Below are positions 14,980 through 26,100 of a stretch of 30,201 bases of DNA, piece by piece. Position numbers and translations under genes: made by a program. The DNA is taken from the IMG/VR virus record IMGVR_UViG_3300028840_001842, positions 1-30,201 of that record. One strand, written 5' to 3'. The number at the start of each line of letters is the position of its first letter. Within the stretch, counting starts at the first letter, position 1. This stretch comes from a virus. The notes under the pieces are model-generated. The model saw only the letters and a program-made list of their open reading frames with translations, was not told where the DNA came from and did no database searches.

Positions 14980-16035
14980 ATGTGTGGTGGTAAGACCCCA
15001 AAACCGCCCGATTTAGGCCCCACAGCGGCAGCTTCTGAGAAAGCTGCTGAGTTGAGTTTCGAGATGCAGATGAAGCAACTCGACTGGGCGAAAGAGCAGG
15101 CAGATCGTACTGAGGCCATTCTTGAAAGGCTTATTGGGCCGCAGCTCCAGATGGCGCAGGAGCAATGGGAGTACGGCAAGAAAGACCGTGAGGACTACGA
15201 TAAGAAGTATAAGCCTCTTGCCGACAATCTGATTCAGGAGTTTATGTCGTTCGACAGTCCAGAGCGAACTGCTCTGGAGCGTGGTCGGGCGATGGCTGGC
15301 GTTCAGCAGACGTTCGATGCGCAACGGGAAAATGCGCAGCGGCAGCTTGAGCAGTATGGGATAGATCCATCCCAGACGCGTTCTCAGGCTATGGATAAGA
15401 ACGCCCGAGTTCAGATGGCAATGGGTCAGGCGGCGGCAGCAAACCAAGCGGAGCAACAAACCGAGGCGATGGGTCGGGCGCTTCGTAGTGAGGCCATCAA
15501 TATTGGTAAGGGTCTCCCCTCGCAGGTTGCGCAAAGCTATGGCCTCTCTCTTCAGGCGGGGAATAGCGCCCTTCAAGGGCAGTTGTCGGGTACGCAGATG
15601 GGGGCCAACACCATGGGCACAGGTATGGGGTGGGGCCAGCAGGGTTTAGCTGGGCTACAGCAGTCGGCCAACATTCATACCCAGAATTTCCAGAACCAGC
15701 AGGCGGCGTTTAATCAAGCTCAGCAAAATAGCTGGGGCGCAGCCATTGGCGATGTTGTGGGGACAGGCTTGGGGGTTGCGACCGCCTTTGGTGTGCAGGA
15801 AGGGGGGTCTATTCCAGAGGATATGTCACCCACTCCGGGTCCGCGAGACACCGTTCCAGCGGCTCTTGAGGTCGGGGAATATGTTATTCCGAAGGACGTC
15901 GTTGAGTGGAAGGGCAAGGAGTTCTTTGAAAAGCTCACTGCTAAATCCCGTGAGGACTTCGGGGCGAGGGAGCAGAAAACGCCTCCTGCACCACCCACTG
16001 GGGTGCCGACTGGTCCATTTAGGAGTGCTCGCTGA
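14980..16035 (+). CDS. Putative internal virion protein B-like (351 aa)
   Basis: Starts at ATG 14980 with GGAGGA 8 bases upstream. The opening MCGGKTPKPPDLGP is a frequent start for podovirus internal proteins. A long Gln/Ala/Met-rich helical region follows (about 20-245) with little charge in its second half, then a hydrophobic glycine segment (GAAIGDVVGTGLGVATAFG, about 251-270). The end carries a motif shared by many phage proteins, GPRDTVPAALEVGEYVIPKD then GKEFFEKL. This fits a T7 gp14-type ejection protein that inserts into the outer membrane; the role is inferred from order and composition. Confidence 0.62.
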   Translation: MCGGKTPKPPDLGPTAAASEKAAELSFEMQMKQLDWAKEQADRTEAILERLIGPQLQMAQEQWEYGKKDREDYDKKYKPLADNLIQEFMSFDSPERTALERGRAMAGVQQTFDAQRENAQRQLEQYGIDPSQTRSQAMDKNARVQMAMGQAAAANQAEQQTEAMGRALRSEAINIGKGLPSQVAQSYGLSLQAGNSALQGQLSGTQMGANTMGTGMGWGQQGLAGLQQSANIHTQNFQNQQAAFNQAQQNSWGAAIGDVVGTGLGVATAFGVQEGGSIPEDMSPTPGPRDTVPAALEVGEYVIPKDVVEWKGKEFFEKLTAKSREDFGAREQKTPPAPPTGVPTGPFRSAR

Positions 16036-17126
16036 TGGACTTCTCAGGGTTCTCTAAGAATTTGAAATCCGGGTTTGCTGAAGGGTTGAAACTCACTGAG
16101 GCGGGCCTTGAGAAAGGGGCTACTCGGCAGCTGAATAAAGCGCAAGATGAGCTTGCTGAGTACCTGCTTTACGATCCGGATACCGACACGGGGGGTGCGA
16201 CCAGTAGTGCGCCGAAAAAGCCCACCCGTCGCGACTTGCTTGCAACCCGCCAGAGTTACCAAGAGAAATATGCGGCGGCTATGGCTCGCCTTGGCAAGGC
16301 GAAGCGGATGGCAAACGACGCAGAATGGAGTAGCAAGGCCGACGCGATGTGGGCCAATGACATCTCTAAGGGCTTTCAGAAGTACGCCAACCAAGCTGCT
16401 GCGGCTATTGAGCGGGGTGATATGGACGCCGCTGAGCGGGCGCTCAACCATGCAGATGGCCTTATGCCGTCCGGAGGGGCGTCTACGTTCAAGCGCAACA
16501 AAGACGGCAACTTCGAGATGACTTCGATTGATGAGGTCACGGGGGAGGTTGTCGAAAAGAGGATAGTTACTCCGCAGGACATTCGCGTACTGGCCGCAGC
16601 AGCGGGGGACCCGGCGAAGTTTTTGGAGCTAACCAACCAGCAAACGCTGATTACGCTGAAGCGACGCGAACAGGCGGTTAGAGAGGCGGAGGCGATTAGT
16701 AAACAGACGAAGAGACTAGCTGAGACTGAGAATCTGATAGCGTCGGCTGCGAATCAGACTGGTCAGGGGGCCTATTGGAAACAGGTTGCGGCGGCTCAGA
16801 AGCGGGATCAGTTTGAGGAGTCGAAGTTAAAAACTTTTAGATCGTCTATTGATAACGCGATTGAGTCTGGGGATCTGGACGATCTTAAAATGTCTATAGA
16901 GCGGCCGGATTCAGTTCGGGCATTAGCGAACCAACTATATATAGATGCGGGATTCCCCGATAACCATCAAAAGGTTATATCTGTGGCGAAAGATATAATT
17001 CGTCGGGTTGAAGCGGGGGACGCGGCAGCGATTGCGAAGTTCCACCAAATCCTAGGGGCTGCGGCACCGTCGACTTACTCCGGTTTACCGGGCACTCCCA
17101 ATATGACTGGCATCCCAGTGGAATAA
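16035..17126 (+). CDS. Putative internal virion protein C-like (363 aa)
   Basis: ATG overlaps the previous stop (TGATG), with AGGAG 9 bases upstream. The product is almost entirely helical and charged, with long coils (about 75-150 and 205-340) and no membrane segment. The N-terminal amphipathic helix (MDFSGFSKNLKSGFAEGLKL) could be membrane-active. It takes the T7 gp15 position, between the gp14-like and giant genes, and is likely part of the ejection channel. Confidence 0.6.
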   Translation: MDFSGFSKNLKSGFAEGLKLTEAGLEKGATRQLNKAQDELAEYLLYDPDTDTGGATSSAPKKPTRRDLLATRQSYQEKYAAAMARLGKAKRMANDAEWSSKADAMWANDISKGFQKYANQAAAAIERGDMDAAERALNHADGLMPSGGASTFKRNKDGNFEMTSIDEVTGEVVEKRIVTPQDIRVLAAAAGDPAKFLELTNQQTLITLKRREQAVREAEAISKQTKRLAETENLIASAANQTGQGAYWKQVAAAQKRDQFEESKLKTFRSSIDNAIESGDLDDLKMSIERPDSVRALANQLYIDAGFPDNHQKVISVAKDIIRRVEAGDAAAIAKFHQILGAAAPSTYSGLPGTPNMTGIPVE

Positions 17127-17131
17127 CGACT

Positions 17132-20100
17132 ATGGCGGGTACTCCTACTCAAAATCTCAGGGACCTCTTAACGCTTCAGGCTATTGACCAATATAAAGCC
17201 GTGCCTGATGGGGAACCCACCCGTCCCGGTATGGAATGGCTTCCGAAGGAACTAAATGAAAAGGCGTGGGAGTTATATCGGAGTATTGAGCCGCCACCCC
17301 AGCAGGATGTGGGGGTTCCGATACAAGGCGGCGGGAGTGGGGGTCCAGAAGAATTAGACTACCTCGACCGGCTAATGATGGAACTCGGCCCGTTCGAACC
17401 GGAATCGGAATCCGGGGATGGGGGGGTCTGGCCCGTCCTCAAGTCTGGAATGGCAGATATAGGTGTCGCCTTTGGTGGTGCGCTTTCAGCTCTGGGGGCA
17501 GCTGGTCCGGGGAATCACATTCTTCCTATGACTCCGCGTCAAGCGGGCGAGGTGCTGGACACAGTTGGGGAGGTCGTCACTCCCTATAAAGGGGCTATGA
17601 CTGCCCTGAAAGAGATCTTTGGCCTCAATGATCTCGACCCGGTGCCTCGTGGGGGGAAGGCCCTTTACGAGTTCGGTATGGGCGTTCAGAAGTATTTCAG
17701 CGACCTGTCCGAGGAGTATCTTGCGGAAGCCCGCCCAGAGGTGCAGGCCTATATCAATCAATATAGGTTCTTGCCGGAAGATGGGGAGAAATCGGTTTGG
17801 GACGAACCCCAAGCGATAGCATATAAGTTCCTCAAGTCCGCGCCGTCGATGGCTGCGGGGTGGCTGCCGATTGGTATTGCGGCGAAGTTTAATGCCGGAG
17901 TTAAGGTTCTCACAGCGATTGGAGCGATAACTGAGGGCACTTTGGCGGCGGGCTTCACAGCTAATGAAGTCTCTGAACGAATCGACAGGATGTCGCCTGA
18001 AGAGCTTGAGAAGTTTGAAGCCTATCAAGCGATTATAAACCGGGGGTACTCCCCGGAAGACGCCCGTGAAGCCATTAAAGCTGAGGCTATGAAGACCGGG
18101 GCGGGGATGGCGGCCTTGGGGGGCGTCATTCTTGGAGCCGGGATCGGTAAGATTACTCATGGGCTACAAGGGACTGGGGTTGTTCGCGGCGTTGGGATTG
18201 GGACGCCGGTAGGGGGGGTAGAAGAAGGGTTACAAGAGAGCTGGGAACAGATCTCTGGTAATGCTGCTGAACTGCTGCAAATGACGGAGCAGGCGCAGAA
18301 CTTGGGGATGCTTGTCGAGGGGGTTCCTGAGTCTTTCGTCGGCGGCACAGTTTTGGGTGCGCCGGTTGGTGGTGTCGCCGGGGGCATCGCTGGCATGGAG
18401 CGGGCACAACCTCCGGAACCGGTTCCAGAGGTTACTCCAGCGCCGGAAGCGGAAGCGGAAGCCGGGGGGCCTCCAGCGCCTACAGCGCCGGAAGCGGAAG
18501 CCGGGGGGCCTCCAGCGCCTACAGCGCCGGAAGCGGAAGCCGCTGCGCCTGTGCCGGAAGTGGAAGCCGCTGCGCCCAATGTGGCGAGTGAGGGAGTGCC
18601 TACAGATGGTACTTTGCCGTCTGCAACAGACAGGACGGTTCCCGAGCCTGCGGAGACCATCCTCGCCCAAATGGATGAGATGGCGGACCCTTCAACTGCA
18701 AGGAAAGCGGTGCTTTTAGCCCGTAGCACGACGGCTGTTCCTGACACGATGCAGCAGGTTTTCCGGCATCAACAGGACTTAGCTAACAGGGGGGTCTCGA
18801 TCCATGAAGTCTTACCCGAGACTGATCTGGGCATGGATATTGGGGTCCTTCTCACGACAGATCCTAAAATTGCGCAGAAGTTTCGAGGGATCACTGACCC
18901 TGCCGAGATGGAGCAGTTTCTTGCGGACATCCTTGGTTACGTACAGACCAAAGAGCAGGCAGTCGCGGAGTCGGTACAGCAGGGGGTAGATCCCAACGTC
19001 GTTGCGAGGACAGATGCAGATGGCAACCCACTCCACGAACAGGTGGTCTCCCCAGACAAAACAGCAGCAGCTGTTGCCGAGCAAAGCACCCAGCCGGGTA
19101 CAACGGGCGTTACTACGCCTCAAGATACTGTTGAAGCCCGCAATAGAAAAATTGAGGACCAGTCTGTTGGCGGTAGCGATGATACTGGCATTGCCGTGGG
19201 TAATGTTGGTGTTAGTGATAGCGCTGGCGGGAGTTCCGCTGGAGGACGTCCGGAAAGAGTAGTCTCATCGTCTCCCATGACGGGGGATGAGGAGCCGTTT
19301 AACGTCATTATGGCCCGCGCCCAGCTTATGGGATTGGAGCAGCTTAAAGCGGCGCGGACAGACCCCACAGCCATTGCCAGTATCGAAGCCCAAATGGCGG
19401 AGCACCGGGACGTTATTGCGGAGTACGAAGCTACGAAGGCGGGTAAAAAGCCCGCTAAGAAGCCTGCTCAGAAGCCCGCTCAGAAGCCCGTTGGAGAAAG
19501 TTCAGCGGGATCAGAAGGAGTAAATATCTCAAAGGGGGTTAAAGACGAGTACCCGGATGACATTAGAGCTTCCGCGATAATAGCGAATATCCGAGAACTA
19601 GACATAGCTCGGATGACAAGGCAAATACAAGCTGGGGAGTCCTCACAGACGCTTTTAGCGAAACTTGCTTCGGCATACAAGGAGCTAAAAAAACTCCGGA
19701 AGGAGGTTGCTGATTGGGAAGCTGCGCAGGCTACTGAGAAGGCTGAGGCTACTGAGAAGGCTGAGGCTACTGAGAAGGCTGAGGCTACTGAGAAGGCTGA
19801 GGCTACTGAGAAGGCTGAGGCTACTGAGAAGCCCGCTGTGCAGGCGGAGGCGCAGGTTACTGAGAAGCCCGCTACGGAGGCGGAGGCGGAGGCTACTGAG
19901 CAGGCGGAGGCTACTGAGAAGCCCGCTGAGGAGGTTTTAGAGGCGGCAACGCAGAGGGTAGCGAAGTTCATTGCGGAACCTAACGGGAAGGCGGGTTTTC
20001 AGGACTTCCTCAATCACGTTAAAGCTAAATTTGATGCGTCGAAAAAGACAGTTTTTAAACAAGGCGAGCGGGAGAAACGCAACAAAGCATTGTCGCAGTG

Positions 20101-23100
20101 GACTTTGATAGGAGCGGCGCTAGATCGTAATTCGAAGTTGGAAGCCGCAGCGTCCAATTTCATCTTAGGAGTTTTTGACTCCAGCTATGGGATGTTTCCT
20201 CCGAGGATGTTCACTGCGGAGGTTATGTCGGAATTCCGCCGTCTCCTCGCAGACCCCGATACTGACCTTTCTGTGGTGTTGCGGGCTTTCGTAGATGCCA
20301 CAAAAGACTCTGCGTCAAGTGTGCTTGGGGTTTACACGGGCAACCGTATGGAAGGCGCGTATGCCCAACAGGTCGCCTTGGAGGATCTTAGGGCCAAGGC
20401 TGGGGAAGCCGCACGGGTCGAACCTACAGCCAAAGGGCTACAAACCGCATTTGACAAGATAAAGAATTTAGAGACTGACCCGAACATTCCGAGAGGTAAA
20501 GGTAGACGAGGGCGGGTGGAGCTACCGATTCGCCGCGCTTTTATTGGGGGGTTAGCTAAGAAGCTCGTTGAGCTTGCCAAGGAGAACTCTCCTAATTTCC
20601 CCGGACATGATTGGGCGGACACGCTTGAAAAGCTGAAGACGTATACCAGCGCTGATGGAGAACAAAAAAAAGACCGGGCTTTGTCAGACAGAGCTATTTC
20701 TACAATGCCGCATTCCCGGCTAGATCAGATGTATGAGGCTTTAGGGCCGATAATTAAGGAGCTTGTTGCGGTATACCAGCCGATGCCCGAAGGGGGTGTC
20801 GACCTATCAGCGGGGGCACCGGGGAAGAAGTCGCGTAAGAAGCAAGATGCTGTGCCGGATGCGACTCTCGAAGAGATTAAGCAGGCTGATGATGCTCGGG
20901 CGGCGGAGACGGCGGAGAAAGTGAATGCACCTCCGGCCAAGACCTACGCTGCCGATACTGGGGGTGCTTCTGCTTATGACGTAGCAACTGGGAAGGCGTT
21001 AATGACCCAGTCTGCTGCGGCCGTTACAGTCAAAAGGGGGGGGCGGGTGTCTCGTGCTCAGCTTCAAGCTGCGAGGCAGGCGCGGGCGCAGGAGCAGGCG
21101 GGGGCTACTGAGCAGGTTACTGAGCAGGCTACTGAGCAGGAGCAAGAGCAGGCTACTGAGCAGGTTACTGAGCAGGTTACTGAGCAGGTTACTGAGCAGG
21201 CTACTGAGCAGGAGCAAGAGCAGGCTACTGAGCAGGTTACTGAGCAGGCTACTGAGCAGGAGCAAGAGCAGGCGCTGGCTGCGAATGGGCCGACTATTGA
21301 CCCCGAACTAGAGCAAGCCCTGACGGATTCGGCGGAGTCCCTTAATGCGAATCCGCTTCCTGAGCAACCGCCGGTTGTTCCGACAAGTGAGTCGCAAGTT
21401 GGGAAGCTAGGGAAGGTTATTGGGGCGACGGTTTTTGGTGCCGATAGAGCTGGGTCTACGATCTCTATCGCCTCCCCCGATGGGGGGGTGGCAGAGCAAA
21501 TCGCAGTCACTAAAAGTGAGCATGGCAAAAAGCGGGTCTGGTTTCCTCTTGCCTCTGGCAAAGGGCATTTTGATTTCGTTTGGTCCAAAACCATTAAGGA
21601 ACTTGCCACCCACATAGATCGACATGGGGTAGATTCCCTCCGCGATACTAAGGATTCTGAGGCACTGGTTGCGTTCAATGAGTACCAGTTGCCGGAAAAC
21701 CCGGAGGTAGTTGTAGGGACTGAGCTTAAAGACGTTGCTCCTTTTAAGTTGCTCAAGGCCGCTATTGGGGATATTGAATTTGATAAGTTATCTGAGCTGA
21801 TTAAGGCTTATGCGCTGGCATCAGACTCAGACGTAATTGCTGCGCATACGCGGATATCTAAATTCCTACAACCGCATGGGGCGGAACCGGGCGTAGTTAT
21901 GTACTACGCAGCGGCTATTCGTAGCCTAGCTGCTAAGGCTGCGCGACGTGGGTCTGGGTATACCGAAGCGACGCAGGATCAGGGCGGGATTGAGGCTAAC
22001 CCTGAAAGCACCTCCGTAGATAACCTCTCAATAACGAGTGCGGCGACCATTACTGGCGGGGGGTCGAATAGTGGGGTGGCGAAGCTACAGACTCGGCTCA
22101 ATGAGCTTCAAACCGCGATGGGTGATATTGCTGCGTATCAGCGGTGGAAACAAGGGTTTGACAAGCTTACTGAGACCATAAAACAGTCCAACGCTGACGT
22201 AATTAGTAAGATGGAGTTGGCGGGGGCATCTGCTGCGGATCTGAGTAAACAACGCTCAGCGGCCGCTTCAGAGTTGAAGTTGTTTCAGAACGACATGATT
22301 GATTCCGCGCTTTCAGTGGCGGGGGTAGGGAGTGATAGTGACACCGACATCGACGTATTCTCGGACTATCAAGAGGTCGACAATGAAGGCAATGTAATTA
22401 CCAGTAGGCATGATTTCGCCGAGGATAACGACCTCGATTCCTCAGATTATGAGTATCTTTACGACCGGCAAGGTGTAGATTACTACCAGTATAAGAATCG
22501 AAGAATAAACCGAATGCAGCGGGTTGTAGGGCAGTACGCTCTTATGCGTCGGTTTACGGATATGAAGACCTTTTGGGGCTTTCTACGCCAGCTAAAGGTG
22601 CAGATAGACAATGATCGCGCCTCGCAAATTAAGACGCGAGAGGAATTTATCGCCTTCACGGAGGATATTGACCGAGCTAGGGAGGAGATAGCTACTGGGG
22701 CACCTCCGCGAGATGCCATGCGGAATAATGGAGTCCCCCCTATTCTTGCCCGCGACTTGCTGGAAATGATTAAGGCGTCAATGAAGCATGAACATAAGAA
22801 TTTCATGCTGCCGATGATTGAACTGCTTGAGCGGTTCGGTGCGGGCGACGTACCTTTCGTATTTCTCAGTGCTGAGCAGTTTGCCATGCTCGACCCTAGC
22901 CTTACCCCAGAATCCGCGCTAAACGTCGAGGGGGTACACGTTACGGGGATGCGGAGATTCCTCTTGGATGGGGAGCCGTTTCTGATTGAGGGGTCAAACC
23001 AGCGACTAATCGACTCCCGTACCAATATTATTTTCCTCAACAAAAGCACGGCGCTCTCGGAGGTTACGGGGGACTTTAACTTTACGCAGTTTTTTAGGCA

Positions 23101-26100
23101 CGTAGATGTGCAGTCGTTTACTGCGACTGTGTTGCATGAACTCGCGCACAACATAACTACAACGGCCCTGCGGGAGGACTTCGAGTTTTATCTTGAAATA
23201 GCTATGCTGAAGCAGGAGATGGAGAAAGCGCTCCAAGCTAAGTATGGTGAGAAGTATGAAGCCTTAACCGACTATGACATTGGATACGCCTTTACGAATG
23301 AGTTTGAGTTCGTGGCGGAGATGTTTTCTAACCCGATTCTTCAGAAGCTGGCGATGGAGCTTGAGGTCAGTGATACCTACAAGGAGAAGCGGGATAAACT
23401 CAGAGCGGATGTAGGAATTGAACCGGAGCCGATTAAGACGTTCTGGCAGGCGTTCCTTGATAGGCTAGCGGGGGTTTTCAATAAGATTCTTGGCGGGAGA
23501 GCGATCTCCAGCACGATTCTCGGTGCATTTGTTGATGTGCATAGCGTCTATGGGCATACCTCCCCGAAGGAGCAGGCGGATGTAGCTGGGCTCTATATAG
23601 ATCACGTCATTGATCATCTGTTACAGGAGAATCGCCCCGAGGACATTCCGAAAATAAGTCTTGAGAAGGAGACTCTGCTAGAGGTGTTTGGCCACCAAGC
23701 GCGTAGGACTCCGGGGGCTTCGCGTCGGAATGTGAATGCGCGGCGGAGGGTGAATGCGCGGCGGAGGGTGAATGCGCAGCGGAATGTGAATGCGCGGCGG
23801 GTAGTCAACAGGGTGAAGACGTCCCCCGCCATTAAGAATAAGCTCAATGACGCCCTGTCTGCCGTTAAGGGGGGGACCTCGTCGCCTAGCGCACTTTCCT
23901 TGCATCAAGGAGATCAGTTATTCCGCAGGTTTAAGGGCTACTTCCAGAGTGAGAAGGGTAATGCGCTCCAGAAGTATGAAGATACTGTCCATGAGCGGAA
24001 TGCGACGCTTACGCATTGGAGGCAACGGGCGGAGCGGTTTATGCGGGACTGGGCGTATGTAGCCTCTGACAGCAAAAACCGGAAGGCCAACGAAGCGTTT
24101 GAGCAGCTGATCCTTGATATAACCCTATCTAATATCGTTTTCCGTAGGAATGGGAAGTGGGTCGCGTTTTCTGACCCGGCGAATGATCACGTTTTCGACA
24201 AGGCTGGGAAACGGCAGCAGTATAACGAGCTTCGTGCCAAGCTAGAGTCGTATGCGAAGGTCAAGAAGGGGAAGAAGTCCCTGTTAGATATTTTCGACGA
24301 GGGGACGCAATTCTTCTCAGATATTCTTGATGAGGGGTATCAAACGACCGTTCATGCCTTGATTGAGAGTGAGCCGGATTTAGCGGCGCTTGGAAAGACC
24401 AAGGTGCATTCGCTCAGGAATACCCTCGTCAACCGGATGCAGGCGATGGGGTTTAGCATATCCGCCATGAAGCGCGGAACGGCTTCGAACCAGTTCAAGA
24501 ATAGTTGGTCCGGGCCTGCGAACGTAGCGACGCGGCAGAAGGTTTACTCCGACGTCTTGCAATATATGGCGCAGGATATTTACCGGGCTAGTGGTGGTCT
24601 TGTGGCGGGTATGGACGCTATGCGGCTTGCCCGATCAATTTTTGATGTCCAAGAAGCCACGCGCTACAGCGGCACCTATTGGCCGATAACCCGCCCCGGA
24701 AAGTACGTTGTCTATGCCTCGCAAGACACTCCCATCCATGGGTTTACCACCAGAAAGACGGCGGAGACCTTTGCGGAGGAGGTCATGGCGAATCGGTATC
24801 CGGTTGGAGGTACTGGCAAGTATCAGTTCCAACCGCAGTCTAAAACCAAGATAGAGAAGAACCAGAACGGTACCTACACCGTTATAGTGTCTGAAAATGT
24901 CGTGGATATGCGGGACTCGCTTAGTGAGGGCAAAGCCCTCGTGGCGGAGCTTGAGAAGCACTTCCGGGCAGGGAACGTCCACGGCCCAGACGTCAAAGAG
25001 AACTATAAAGTTGACCCGACGTCCCACGGTTCTCTTGCTCGTGTCGGCCAGCAACTGAAGAGGAATCTTGGTAAAGGGTCTGGTGGGGCTTCGACCATCT
25101 CTAGCCGTCAAGTAGACCGTGCGATTCTGGAGATGATGTCGGAGCACAACTCCCGTAAGTCTGAGCTTAGACGGCGCAATGTTGCGGGGGCGGACCATAA
25201 AGCGGTGGTCACAGCGTTCGCGGAGCGAGCGATGGGGGCGGCGTGGTCGATAGCGGAGTTAAAGACCGTCCGTAAGTCGGCGGACGCTATGAATGAAATC
25301 CGCGAATTTGTCCGTGAGGTTCCTGACACGGGTACGCGGATCAAGTTGGGGAATGTGCGAGACGAGCTGCGGCGTCGCGAAGAGCTGCACCTTGAATCCA
25401 CCGGCATCTCGCGGATGGCGGACAATCTCTCGCGGCTTGGCTACTACCTGATGCTTGCTTCGCCGTCGTACTCTCTGATCAACGCCATGCAAGTACCGAT
25501 GGTCACCTACCCCTATCTGGCGGGCAAATTCGGCGTCAAAGGGGCTACGGCGGCGTTGACGAAGAATATGTCTGGCATTATGGACCCCATGAGGGGGGAT
25601 TTCCTCCAAACCAGTGGTGGTTTCGTTGATATGCCGCAGGACTTCATTGCGGATGTAAGAACGCAGTGGGGGGCACGCCAAGCCTACATTGACGATGGCG
25701 AGGGCAAGATGAGCCTCGTCCTGACGAAGGGGGATATGCTCCACGCCCTAATGGAAGCGTCGGCTATCGACACAGGGTTTATGACGGAGCTGACAGCTAC
25801 GCTTCGCGGGCGGCAGATCAGTCAAAGCAGTGAAATCTGGCACCGGATGACGACGTGGTCGAAGAGTTGGCCGCAGTATGTGGAGCAGATGAACCGGTTA
25901 GTCTCTGCGGGTGCGGCATGGGACCTTGCTATAGCGCGAGGTAAGACTCCGCCGGAAGCTGCGCAGATTGCGATGGACACGGTTAAGGAGACCCATGGGG
26001 ATTACTCTGAGGGTAACCGTAACCGGTTCATGCGGTCCTTCGGCAAGTACAACCGTGTCATCTTCATGTTCAAGACCTATGCCCAGTTCATCTTGGCGCT

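Noticed and set aside
21064-21756. 230-codon antisense frame over the TEQ repeats (Cys/Ser-rich)
   Set aside because: A repeat-generated shadow of the giant gene; its composition is purely the complement of the 12-bp repeat.
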